The notes below the pieces were generated by a model that was given only the letters and a program-made list of their open reading frames with translations, was not told where the DNA came from and did no database searches. Shown piece after piece: positions 1-7,718 of a stretch of 17,427 nt of DNA. Source of the stretch: JBBTWG01 sp038062935 (GTDB lineage Bacteria; Patescibacteriota; Gracilibacteria; UBA1369; UBA12463); NCBI GenBank assembly GCA_038062935.1, contig JBBTWG010000014.1, positions 1 through 17,427 of the forward strand. Direction: 5' to 3'. The position numbers and the translations under genes are program-made. The stretch's first letter is position 1; every line of letters starts with the position of its first letter.

Positions 1-1224
1 CAATGGCTCCACAGAGCATCGCAAAAAAATCCAAAACCAATAAAAGGAGCCATCCAGATAATTCAAATAACAGGAAATCTTTCTTTCAACCCCACAAGCG
101 AAGGAGGAGAGGATCTCATGAGGAATGAAAAATTCAAAATTCTCGTAGATGTCTGGGAAAGAATTCATGAAAGATTTGTCTACAAAGACAAAATCAATGA
201 TGACCAAATAATCTATGGAGCGATACGAGGAATGACGCAAGAACTCAACGATAAATACACTGTTTTCCAGGAACCACAAGAAGCCACAAATTTCAATGAA
301 GCCCTCAATGGAGAGTTCGAAGGCATAGGAATCTCCATCGACATGATCGATGAAAAAGTGACAGTCATATCCCCTCTCCGCAAAAGTCCAGCAGAAAGAG
401 CAGGGATTCATCCAAATGACGTCATCACAAAAGTCGGTGAAAAAAGTGTCATAGGATTGAAACTCGAAGAAGTGGTAAAACTGATCAAGGGACCGAAAAA
501 TACAAAAGTAACACTCGGAATATCAAGAGAAGGCAAAAATTTAAGTTTCGAAATAACGAGAGAAACGATCAAGATGCTCATCGTCGATGGATATATGAGA
601 GACGGAATCGCGGTGATTCAAATCAATAGTTTTAATCAAGATACCGATCAAGATTTTACAAAAACTGTACAAACTCTACTCGAGCAAAAACCGAAAGGAT
701 TCATTATAGACGTCCGCAGCAATCCAGGAGGATTCCTCGATACAGCACTCAATATTCTCGATCACTTCATCCCAAAAGGAGGGACCATTTCAACGCTTGA
801 ATTCAAAAATGCCAAGAGCGCAGAGAAAACTTTTAGGGAGAACGCATCTACTCCAGGACGATCAGACATGCCAAATCCATTGAAAGTTCGATACATCTCT
901 CTAGGAAAAGGCGAACTCTCAGTATATCCGATCATCGTAATTCAAAACCGTGGAAGTGCATCAGCATCAGAAATTCTCGCAGCAGCACTTCGCGACAACA
1001 GTATCGCAACCATCATCGGAGACGACTCTTTTGGAAAAGGAAGCGTCCAAGAATTGAACAACTACATAGACGGATCTCAAATCAAAATCAGCATCGCAAA
1101 ATGGCTCACACCCAAAGGAACCAACCTCACGGAAAATCCTATCAAACCAGACCAATACGTGAAAGACGATACAAAGACAGACGCAGATGAGGTGCTGGAT
1201 GCAGCTATAGGAATGTTGAAATAA
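1..1224 (+). CDS. S41 family carboxy-terminal processing peptidase (CtpA/Prc-like), probably 5'-truncated by the window edge
   Basis: This is a serine endoprotease of the C-terminal processing family, which normally acts outside the cytoplasmic membrane on protein C-termini. Numbering from the ATG at 118 (368 residues), an N-terminal helical segment with the GAIRGM motif (34-39) leads into a PDZ domain (about 66-148), then the S41 catalytic core (about 155-350) with DVRSNPGG (198-205), the GSASASEI block carrying the nucleophile serine (279-286) and the FGKGSVQ block carrying the general-base lysine (K307). The frame is open from base 1 to 118, and the 39 upstream codons look coding. The ATG at 118 would give a protein without signal peptide or membrane anchor, which is odd for the family. 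The purine run before it (GGAGGAG) reads as Glu-Gly-Gly-Glu codons, whereas no other gene here uses a Shine-Dalgarno site. I therefore favour a longer gene starting outside the window. The family call is secure; the start is not. Confidence 0.93.
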   Translation, partial: QWLHRASQKNPKPIKGAIQIIQITGNLSFNPTSEGGEDLMRNEKFKILVDVWERIHERFVYKDKINDDQIIYGAIRGMTQELNDKYTVFQEPQEATNFNEALNGEFEGIGISIDMIDEKVTVISPLRKSPAERAGIHPNDVITKVGEKSVIGLKLEEVVKLIKGPKNTKVTLGISREGKNLSFEITRETIKMLIVDGYMRDGIAVIQINSFNQDTDQDFTKTVQTLLEQKPKGFIIDVRSNPGGFLDTALNILDHFIPKGGTISTLEFKNAKSAEKTFRENASTPGRSDMPNPLKVRYISLGKGELSVYPIIVIQNRGSASASEILAAALRDNSIATIIGDDSFGKGSVQELNNYIDGSQIKISIAKWLTPKGTNLTENPIKPDQYVKDDTKTDADEVLDAAIGMLK

Positions 1225-1242
1225 ATATTTTTTAATTATATG
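1216..1242 (+). promoter_or_regulatory. weak candidate promoter for the antiporter gene
   Basis: TTGAAA (1216-1221) overlaps the protease stop region and is followed after a short 15 nt spacer by TATATG (1237-1242). The antiporter ATG is 18 nt further on. The spacing is suboptimal, so this is only a possibility; read-through from the protease gene is an alternative. Confidence 0.22.
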
Positions 1243-1259
1243 AATTAGTTTCAAACTAT

Positions 1260-2216
1260 ATGACTACATACATATTATTTATCATCGGATTTCTCCTCCT
1301 CATTAAAGGCGCTGATCTCTTGGTTGATGGTTCGGCTTCAATCGCAAAAAAACTCAAAATTTCAAGCATTGTTATTGGCTTAACGATAGTGGCTTTTGGC
1401 ACTTCCGCTCCAGAATTAATTGTGAGCATTTTTGCGAGTGTGCAAGGCAATAGTGAAATTGCGATTGGAAATATCTTAGGAAGTAATATCGCAAATATCC
1501 TACTAATCCTCGGAATATCAGCGATTATTTATCCAATTACTGCAAAGAGAAATACTATTCTCAAAGAAATCCCATTGAGCCTTTTGGCAATCATCGTGTT
1601 GGGTCTTATGGCCAATGATATGCTTATTGATGGAACAAGCTTTTCTGGTATTACCAGAATAGATGGTTTCATTCTTTTGGCCTTTTTTATCATTTTTCTT
1701 TACTACATATTTGGAATTGCAAAATCTGATGAAAGCACCGCTGAAGAAGAAATTAAAGTATTGAGCAACTCTAAGTCTGCAATATTCATTATCTTAGGCC
1801 TTGTCAGTTTAACGATTGGTGGAAAATGGATAGTTGATGGTGCCGTTCAAATAGCCGAATTTTTTGGTGTAAGCCAGTCATTAATTGGATTAACAATTGT
1901 TGCGGTTGGTACTTCGTTGCCAGAATTAGCCACTTCTGCAATGGCCGCTTACAAAAAACAATCAGACATTGCAATCGGAAATATAGTCGGATCAAATATT
2001 TTTAACATTTTTTGGATTCTCGGCCTTAGTGCTATTATCCGCCCACTACCATTTGATCCAAGCGCCAACAGTGATATAGCAATGGTGATATTTGCAAGTG
2101 TTATCTTGTTTTCGGTGATGTTTATAGGTAAAAAACGAGTTATCGAAACGTGGCAAGGAGCGCTTATGGTTGCTTCATACATTGCGTATGTAGTATTTCT
2201 GGTTTTAACGAAATAA
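1260..2216 (+). CDS. calcium/sodium antiporter, CaCA family (YrbG-like)
   Basis: This is an integral membrane cation/Ca2+ exchanger of 318 residues, the usual length for bacterial YrbG/NCX_Mj-like proteins, expected to export Ca2+ in exchange for Na+ or H+. It has the two inverted alpha-repeats of the family. Repeat 1 carries GTSAPE (47-52) and GNILGSN (70-76); repeat 2 carries GTSLPE (217-222) and GNIVGSN (240-246). These hold the conserved acidic and polar residues that line the ion site. About ten hydrophobic segments are visible, with a short acidic cytoplasmic loop near 155-170. No Shine-Dalgarno site precedes the ATG. The coding strand is richer in T and uses TTA/TTG/ATT codons more than its neighbours, which favour CTC/ATC, so it may have been acquired separately. 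It ends 5 bp from the convergent VirB4-like gene. Exact ion preference cannot be read from sequence. Confidence 0.93.
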   Translation: MTTYILFIIGFLLLIKGADLLVDGSASIAKKLKISSIVIGLTIVAFGTSAPELIVSIFASVQGNSEIAIGNILGSNIANILLILGISAIIYPITAKRNTILKEIPLSLLAIIVLGLMANDMLIDGTSFSGITRIDGFILLAFFIIFLYYIFGIAKSDESTAEEEIKVLSNSKSAIFIILGLVSLTIGGKWIVDGAVQIAEFFGVSQSLIGLTIVAVGTSLPELATSAMAAYKKQSDIAIGNIVGSNIFNIFWILGLSAIIRPLPFDPSANSDIAMVIFASVILFSVMFIGKKRVIETWQGALMVASYIAYVVFLVLTK

Positions 2217-2221
2217 GGAAC

Positions 2222-4312
2222 TTACGCCGCCTTCCTCTGATTCAAAATCTCCTGCGGATTCGTCGTAATAATCTTGTCCTCTCCGTACGACGCAATCACC
2301 TGCACAGCGGCATGTTTATTGCCTGCAAAGAAAAGTCCTTGTCCAACACCGCTGTTGAGAAGGATGTATTTCTCCCCTTCCGTGAGATTGAAAGTCTTCG
2401 CCAGAATCTCAATCGCAGCCGGCGCCTGTTTCAAAAGCAGCTGCATCGAAGAGTTCGTGATAATCGGTTTCCCGTAATCACTCGCCATGAAATCTTCCAC
2501 GTCCTGTGTTATGGTTGTGATCCCGAGATAATATTTTCGAGCACGTTTCACGAGGCCAAAGAGAAATTTCGCAGAATCACTGTGTTGCATGATCGACCAC
2601 GCCTCATCGATAATGAGTAAACGTTTCTTGAGTTCACGACGGACACGACTCCAAATGTAATTCAAAATAATATACATCGCGATCGGACGAAGATTGTCGT
2701 CCAGATCACGAATACAGAAGACCATCATGCCTGAACTGAGATCGATATTCGTCGGTTTATTGAAAATTCCACCGTACGTTCCAGTCGTATATTTCTGAAG
2801 TCGCTGAGACAAACTCAGGGCACCGTCCATGCTGGAAAGCACACTATAGAGATCTTCCATCGTCGGAGGTTCTTTCGTGGAAGGATCGATCATATCCATC
2901 GTAATGCCTTTGATCGAATAGGTATCAATGAGTGCACGATCGAGTAAACCTTCTTCCGTTGGGGTCATTTCACCAAGCATCAGTTTCAAAAGTCCGAGGA
3001 GATCAATCACGTTCTGACGCAAAATATCTCCAGCCTGCGTCGTCTCGTCTGGCATCGGAGCAGGAAGATCAAAAGGATTGATACGACGATCGGAGTTGAG
3101 CGACAAGCGCAAATACGTTCCACCGGCCGTCTCAGAAAGTGCTTCATATTCATTTTCTGGATCGATCACAATCACATCTGAACCGAGCATCATCTGTCGA
3201 AGAATTTCCAGTTTCACTGCGTATGATTTACCAGCACCAGACTTTGCAAAAACAACGGAGTTTGCATTTTCGAGAGAAAAACGGTCGAAGATAATCAAGC
3301 TATCGTTGTGACGATTCACGCCATAGAGAATTCCTTCATTTGCCGTGAGTGTCGAAGAGCTGAAAGGAAAAGTTGTAGAAAGTGGCGATGTATTCATGTT
3401 GCGAATCACCGAGAGTTCATCGAGACACATCGGAAGAGTGGAATTCAGTCCAGCCTCTGCCTGCACTTGCGCACGTTTCGTGAGCACGAGCTTGCCACCG
3501 AGGAGACTTTCGAGTTGTTTCGCGATCTTTTGCAATTTTTTTTCGTCATCGCTGTACACCGTGAAATACAACGCAAATTGGAAAAATTTTTCCTGACCAC
3601 GTTGAATTTCTGTACGAAGCTGCTCTGCATCTTCCAGCGCTGTCTCAAGTCCCGGATCGCGAACTTTTCCTTTGTCCATATCCATATGAATCGACGATTG
3701 CATTTGCGCCACTTTCTTTTTCAAAGTCTTCATAATTTCTGCAGAATCGATCGGATAAATAAACTGCGAGATATCCATCGTCACCTCGAAATTCACGACG
3801 GGCGCGAGCCAGTTGGTGTCGAGATAACGAGGATACGAAAACACATAAAAAGTCTGCGCAAAAAATCCACCAACTTGCACAGAGTCATAACGAATTTCCA
3901 TCGAGGATGGTGCGATCAAATCACGAATGGTCGCCAGACCTTCCTGATAAATTTTCTCCGCCTCAATGAGATCTTTACGTTCTTGATCAGTCATTTTGGT
4001 GGCCTCAGATTTTCCATCCACAACTTCCTGCGTAATTTTTTCTTTCGATTTATCCAGCTGAGTGAGATTCGAAAGAAATCCTGTTTTGAAAGAATCAAAA
4101 AGATTTTTCTTTTCTGTTGGAGTCACAACCTGCTCTGGAATAGGAGCTGCAACTGCTGGAACTTCTGGAGTGGCCACAACAACCTCAGGTGCAGGAGCTC
4201 CATTCGCTGCTTGGACCAACCACTCTGGGGTCGCCGCATTCATATCTGGCGGAGAAACTGGAGTTGGATCGACAGGAGCTGGAACTGGCACTACTGTATT
4301 TTGTTCGTCCAT
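2222..4312 (-). CDS. VirB4/TraC-like type IV secretion ATPase (orphan)
   Basis: This is a hexameric-type ATPase of the VirB4/HerA-FtsK superfamily, which powers type IV secretion or pilus-like machines at the cytoplasmic membrane. It has 696 residues. Residues 1-65 are a Pro/Ala/Val-rich, probably disordered extension. Residues 75-130 are charged and helical. Residues about 135-330 resemble the VirB4 N-terminal domain. The motor domain has Walker A KSGAGKS (357-363), the VIDPENEYE strand (382-390), Walker B LLIIDEAW (565-572) and TTITQDVEDF (599-608), which fits the sensor glutamine region. No VirB3, VirB6, VirB8, VirD4 or PrgI-like partner is in the window. A good promoter lies just upstream, so it seems to be its own transcription unit. 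Orphan VirB4-like ATPases are common in CPR genomes, where their role is unsettled. The family call is strong; involvement in conjugation is not supported by the neighbours. Confidence 0.9.
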   Translation of the reverse strand: MDEQNTVVPVPAPVDPTPVSPPDMNAATPEWLVQAANGAPAPEVVVATPEVPAVAAPIPEQVVTPTEKKNLFDSFKTGFLSNLTQLDKSKEKITQEVVDGKSEATKMTDQERKDLIEAEKIYQEGLATIRDLIAPSSMEIRYDSVQVGGFFAQTFYVFSYPRYLDTNWLAPVVNFEVTMDISQFIYPIDSAEIMKTLKKKVAQMQSSIHMDMDKGKVRDPGLETALEDAEQLRTEIQRGQEKFFQFALYFTVYSDDEKKLQKIAKQLESLLGGKLVLTKRAQVQAEAGLNSTLPMCLDELSVIRNMNTSPLSTTFPFSSSTLTANEGILYGVNRHNDSLIIFDRFSLENANSVVFAKSGAGKSYAVKLEILRQMMLGSDVIVIDPENEYEALSETAGGTYLRLSLNSDRRINPFDLPAPMPDETTQAGDILRQNVIDLLGLLKLMLGEMTPTEEGLLDRALIDTYSIKGITMDMIDPSTKEPPTMEDLYSVLSSMDGALSLSQRLQKYTTGTYGGIFNKPTNIDLSSGMMVFCIRDLDDNLRPIAMYIILNYIWSRVRRELKKRLLIIDEAWSIMQHSDSAKFLFGLVKRARKYYLGITTITQDVEDFMASDYGKPIITNSSMQLLLKQAPAAIEILAKTFNLTEGEKYILLNSGVGQGLFFAGNKHAAVQVIASYGEDKIITTNPQEILNQRKAA

Positions 4313-4341
4313 ATGTTTTTGTTTTTAAAACACTTCGAACC

Positions 4342-4370
4342 ATTATAGCACAAAAACAGCTTCTGGACAA
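4342..4370 (-). promoter_or_regulatory. promoter of the VirB4-like gene (extended -10)
   Basis: Reading the minus strand, TTGTCC (4370-4365) and a perfect TATAAT (4347-4342) are separated by 17 nt. TGC directly precedes the hexamer and makes an extended -10. Transcription would start near 4335, about 23 nt before the ATG at 4312. This is one of the best sigma-70-type promoters in the window. Confidence 0.72.
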
Positions 4371-4392
4371 GCAGCCATAAACGAAAAACACA

Positions 4393-4857
4393 TTAAAGCC
4401 CAAATCGAGACAAAAACTCTCGAGTCGAAGCTGAAATAGCTTTTTGGGCAGCGTCATGGGCTTCGTGACCCTCAGGATGGAGAAGACCCGAGATATGAGC
4501 CAAAGGACCAAGTTGATTTTTATCAACAATTCCCACAATGCCACGCTTACTCCAAAGCTGATGCAATCGGGCAGCCTCTGAGCTGGGAACACCACCGGTA
4601 CAAACAATCACGCGGGTGCCAAAAGCAGAAAGATGCTGGGTCAAATCAGCCAAAGATGCCTCTCTGAGAGGCTGACCATCAAGAATAGCAAAATCAAAAG
4701 GTTGTTTACACTCACGAACGTAGCTCAAAGCATCATCAGCACCTTCAAAAGGATGGAATCGAGCACTTGGCAGAGAACGAATAACTACATCCCGAATGAT
4801 ATCCTCATCATCGGGACTGTCCTCAACATGAAGAACTTCAATTGGCTCTCTAGTCAT
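4393..4857 (-). CDS. stand-alone CheY-like response regulator receiver protein
   Basis: This is a single receiver (REC) domain of 154 residues from the ATG at 4857, with no attached output domain. The phosphorylation machinery is visible: acidic pair E12-D13 in HVEDSPDD, phospho-acceptor D60 in FAILDGQP, T87 in VIVCTGG and K113 in GIVDKNQL. After the receiver core there is a short helical tail (about 130-154) without a DNA-binding signature. It should therefore act by protein-protein contact or as a phosphorelay intermediate. No histidine kinase is in the window. An in-frame TTG at 4866 could add three residues, but ATG is preferred. It has its own promoter and lies upstream of the VirB4-like gene on the same strand, 80 nt away; a functional link is possible but unproven. 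The fold call is firm; the pathway is unknown. Confidence 0.82.
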   Translation of the reverse strand: MTREPIEVLHVEDSPDDEDIIRDVVIRSLPSARFHPFEGADDALSYVRECKQPFDFAILDGQPLREASLADLTQHLSAFGTRVIVCTGGVPSSEAARLHQLWSKRGIVGIVDKNQLGPLAHISGLLHPEGHEAHDAAQKAISASTREFLSRFGL

Positions 4858-4882
4858 AATTTCCAAATTTAGGGTTACAAAT

Positions 4883-4910
4883 ACTATACAAACAAAAATA
4901 GAAAAGTCAA
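4883..4910 (-). promoter_or_regulatory. promoter of the receiver-domain gene
   Basis: On the minus strand, TTGACT (4910-4905) and TATAGT (4888-4883) are separated by 16 nt, each matching five of six consensus bases. The predicted start is near 4876, giving a leader of about 20 nt to the ATG at 4857. It shares the intergenic region with the divergent gyrA promoter. Confidence 0.6.
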
Positions 4911-4938
4911 GAGCCTACAGAAGCCATTCCTGAAAATC

Positions 4939-4967
4939 TCGACGGAAAAAAACATTTGTGATAGATT
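4939..4967 (+). promoter_or_regulatory. candidate gyrA promoter
   Basis: TCGACG (4939-4944), a 17 nt spacer and TAGATT (4962-4967) preceded by TGA (extended -10 context) give a plausible but imperfect sigma-70-type promoter. The leader to the gyrA ATG would be about 45 nt and rich in T and C. The match is four of six at each box, so confidence is modest. Confidence 0.38.
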
Positions 4968-5018
4968 CCTAGACGAACTTTTTGATTCTGATTTTTATTA
5001 ACTTTTTCCACTTTTTAT

Positions 5019-7673
5019 ATGGCAAAAAAACAAAAGAATGCCCCAGAGAATGATCCAAAAAAACGCAAAAAAGGAGAAGAAAATGAAGAGGAGCAAACAT
5101 CTCTGAGCAAAGAAGAAGACAGCGATAAAGACGAAAAAAGTCCTTCGGAGCAACAAGCGCTCCTCGCCTACCAAGAAGCCACCAAAAGAGAGATCTCTAC
5201 AGAAATGGAAGAAAGCTACCTCGATTACGCGATGAGTGTCATCGTTTCTCGTGCACTTCCAGACGTTCGCGATGGTCTCAAGCCAGTTCACAGACGCATC
5301 TTGTACGCCATGCATGATTTGGGGCTCAAATCAGGCTCTTCTTTCAGGAAATCCGCGCTGATCGTCGGTGAAGTTCTCGGTAAATATCATCCACACGGCG
5401 ACGCTTCGGTGTATGACGCTCTCGTTCGTTTGGCCCAGGATTTCTCCATGCGCTACACGCTCGTTCGCGGACAAGGAAACTTTGGCTCAATAGACGGAGA
5501 CAGTGCAGCTGCCATGCGTTACACAGAATCAAAAATGGAGAAAATTACCGAGGAAATGCTCGGAGATCTCGATAAAGAAACAGTCGATTGGCAAGCAAAC
5601 TACGATGGTCGTCTCCAGGAACCTCGGGTTCTTCCTACAAAAATTCCTCAACTTCTCCTCAATGGAACTTCAGGAATCGCAGTAGGTATGGCAACATCAA
5701 TTCCTCCGCACAATCTCACGGAACTCGTAGACGGAATCATGCATCTCGCAGACAACGAAGAGGCAAGCATCGAAGACTTAATGGAATTCATCAAAGGTCC
5801 AGACTTCCCGACTGCTGCGATGATTTACAGCAATGAAGCAATCAAAACCGCGTATATGACAGGTCGTGGCGGAGTCGTGATGCGTGCACGAGCAGAAATT
5901 GTCGAAAGAAAAGGTGGGAAATTCAGCATTATCATTACCGAAATACCCTACCAGGTGAATAAAGCGAACCTTGTGATCAAAATTGCGGATCTCGTTCGCG
6001 AGAAAAAAATCATCGGCATCACAGACATCCGAGATGAATCCAACAGACACGGAATTCGCGTGGTCATCGAGCTCAAAAAAGATTCATATCCGAAAAAAAT
6101 TCTCAATCAACTCTACAAGCTCACTCCACTCCAAACGTCATTTAATTTCAACATGATTGCGCTCGTGGATGGCTTGCAGCCAAGGCTTCTCAATCTCAAA
6201 CAGATTCTAGAATATTTCATCGAACATCGAAAAATAGTCATCACCAAGAGAACACAATATGAATTAAAAATTGCGAAAGAACGAGCGCATATATTGGAAG
6301 GCTACGTCATCGCACTCGACAATATTGATCAAGTCATCGCGACGATCAAGAAATCCGAAACCAAAGAAGAAGCGCATACCGCGCTCATGAAGAAGTTCAA
6401 ATTGAGCGACATCCAGGCAAAAGCAATTCTGGAAATGAGGCTCCAGACACTCGCAGGATTGGAACGCAAAAAAATTGAAGAAGAATATAAAGAAGTCATG
6501 AAACTCATCAGCGAACTCGAAAGCATTTTGAAAGATCCAAAAAAGGTCCTCGCAATCATGAAAAAAGAGCTCGCAGAAATTAAAAAAGATTATGGAGATA
6601 AAAGAAAAACAGAAATTGTCCCCCACGCCGTCGATGAAATTTCTGCCAAAGACACAATTCCAAACGAGCGCATGATCGTCATGCTCTCACGAGAAAATTA
6701 CATCAAGCGTGTCCCTCCAAGCACATTCAGAAGTCAAAATCGCGGAGGAAAAGGAATCATAGGCGCTACCACAAAAGAAGAAGATGAGATTAAGATCATT
6801 CGGGCTGCGAACAATCACGATGAACTCTTATTCTTCACCAACACAGGACGCGTCTTCAAAATCGCCGTCTACGAAATCCCTCAAGGATCACGCACCGCAA
6901 AAGGTCAACCAATTGTGAACGTTCTCCAACTCAAAGATAAAGAGTTTGTTACCGCGATGCTCGCCACCGGCGAACAACTCAAAGGCGACTCACTCTTCAT
7001 GGCCACACGCGATGGAACGATCAAGAAAACAGAGATCGAGGAATTCAAGAATATTCGAAAAAATGGCTTGATCGCAATCAAACTCCGCGATGATGATTCT
7101 CTCGAATGGGTCCGTGAAGTCAACGAAGGCAACGAAGTGATTATGGTCACCAAAAACGGAAAAGGTATCCGCTTCCAAGAAAAAGATATTCGCGAAATCG
7201 GTCGCGCGTCGATGGGAGTTCGCGGTATGCGTCTGGAAAAAGGTGACAAAGTCGTCCAAATGGATGCAATTCAAAATCCGAAGACGGCAGAACTCTTCGT
7301 CATCATGGAGAACGGTCTCGGAAAATGTTCACCAGTCGAAAATTACAGACTCCAAAATCGTGGAGGAAGCGGCGTCAAAACAGCAAACATCACAGCAAAA
7401 ACAGGATGCATTGTCGGAGCTCACGTACTCGATGGGAAAAACACTCGAGAAGATGTTATTCTTGTTTCAAAAGAAGGACAGCTCATTCGTCTTCCGGCGT
7501 CACAAATTCCTTCACAAGGTCGCGCCACACAAGGTGTGTATCTGATGCGCATGAATGAAAATGATAAAGTCGCGTCCATGTCTGTCGTTTTTCACGAAGA
7601 GGAAGAAGCAGCACCTGCAACTGATGGAAAAGAAGAAGTCAACGAAATGCTGGAGCTTGATGAAAAAAGCTAA
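5019..7673 (+). CDS. gyrA: DNA gyrase subunit A
   Basis: This is the breakage-reunion subunit of type II topoisomerase, which works with GyrB to introduce negative supercoils. It has 884 residues. Residues 1-57 are a Lys/Glu-rich extension absent from E. coli GyrA. The winged-helix and tower core follows, with KYHPHGDASVYD (122-133) and catalytic tyrosine Y168 in MRYTE. A coiled-coil arm spans about 410-525, and the C-terminal beta-pinwheel runs from about 545 to 855. The GyrA box, consensus QRRGGKG, is present as QNRGGKG (573-579), which favours gyrase over ParC. A second blade motif, QNRGGSG, is at 779-785. The quinolone-binding position equivalent to E. coli Ser83 is alanine (A129), while Asp87 is kept (D133). 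The start is the first ATG in a pyrimidine-rich leader; no Shine-Dalgarno site is present. gyrB is not in the window. Confidence 0.97.
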   Translation: MAKKQKNAPENDPKKRKKGEENEEEQTSLSKEEDSDKDEKSPSEQQALLAYQEATKREISTEMEESYLDYAMSVIVSRALPDVRDGLKPVHRRILYAMHDLGLKSGSSFRKSALIVGEVLGKYHPHGDASVYDALVRLAQDFSMRYTLVRGQGNFGSIDGDSAAAMRYTESKMEKITEEMLGDLDKETVDWQANYDGRLQEPRVLPTKIPQLLLNGTSGIAVGMATSIPPHNLTELVDGIMHLADNEEASIEDLMEFIKGPDFPTAAMIYSNEAIKTAYMTGRGGVVMRARAEIVERKGGKFSIIITEIPYQVNKANLVIKIADLVREKKIIGITDIRDESNRHGIRVVIELKKDSYPKKILNQLYKLTPLQTSFNFNMIALVDGLQPRLLNLKQILEYFIEHRKIVITKRTQYELKIAKERAHILEGYVIALDNIDQVIATIKKSETKEEAHTALMKKFKLSDIQAKAILEMRLQTLAGLERKKIEEEYKEVMKLISELESILKDPKKVLAIMKKELAEIKKDYGDKRKTEIVPHAVDEISAKDTIPNERMIVMLSRENYIKRVPPSTFRSQNRGGKGIIGATTKEEDEIKIIRAANNHDELLFFTNTGRVFKIAVYEIPQGSRTAKGQPIVNVLQLKDKEFVTAMLATGEQLKGDSLFMATRDGTIKKTEIEEFKNIRKNGLIAIKLRDDDSLEWVREVNEGNEVIMVTKNGKGIRFQEKDIREIGRASMGVRGMRLEKGDKVVQMDAIQNPKTAELFVIMENGLGKCSPVENYRLQNRGGSGVKTANITAKTGCIVGAHVLDGKNTREDVILVSKEGQLIRLPASQIPSQGRATQGVYLMRMNENDKVASMSVVFHEEEEAAPATDGKEEVNEMLELDEKS

Positions 7674-7718
7674 GAGGATTCCTTAAAAAAATTGGCAACC
7701 TCATAACTCTCTCACTCT

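Noticed and set aside
101..112. GGAGGAGAGG as a Shine-Dalgarno site for a start at 118
   Set aside because: The frame is open upstream, the bases read as sensible codons, and other starts in the window do not use SD sites.
3308..4348. Long open frame (346 codons) antisense to the VirB4-like gene
   Set aside because: It is rich in Arg, His, Cys and Phe with no domain, and the opposite strand carries a clear ATPase with full motifs; it is a shadow of that gene's codon use.
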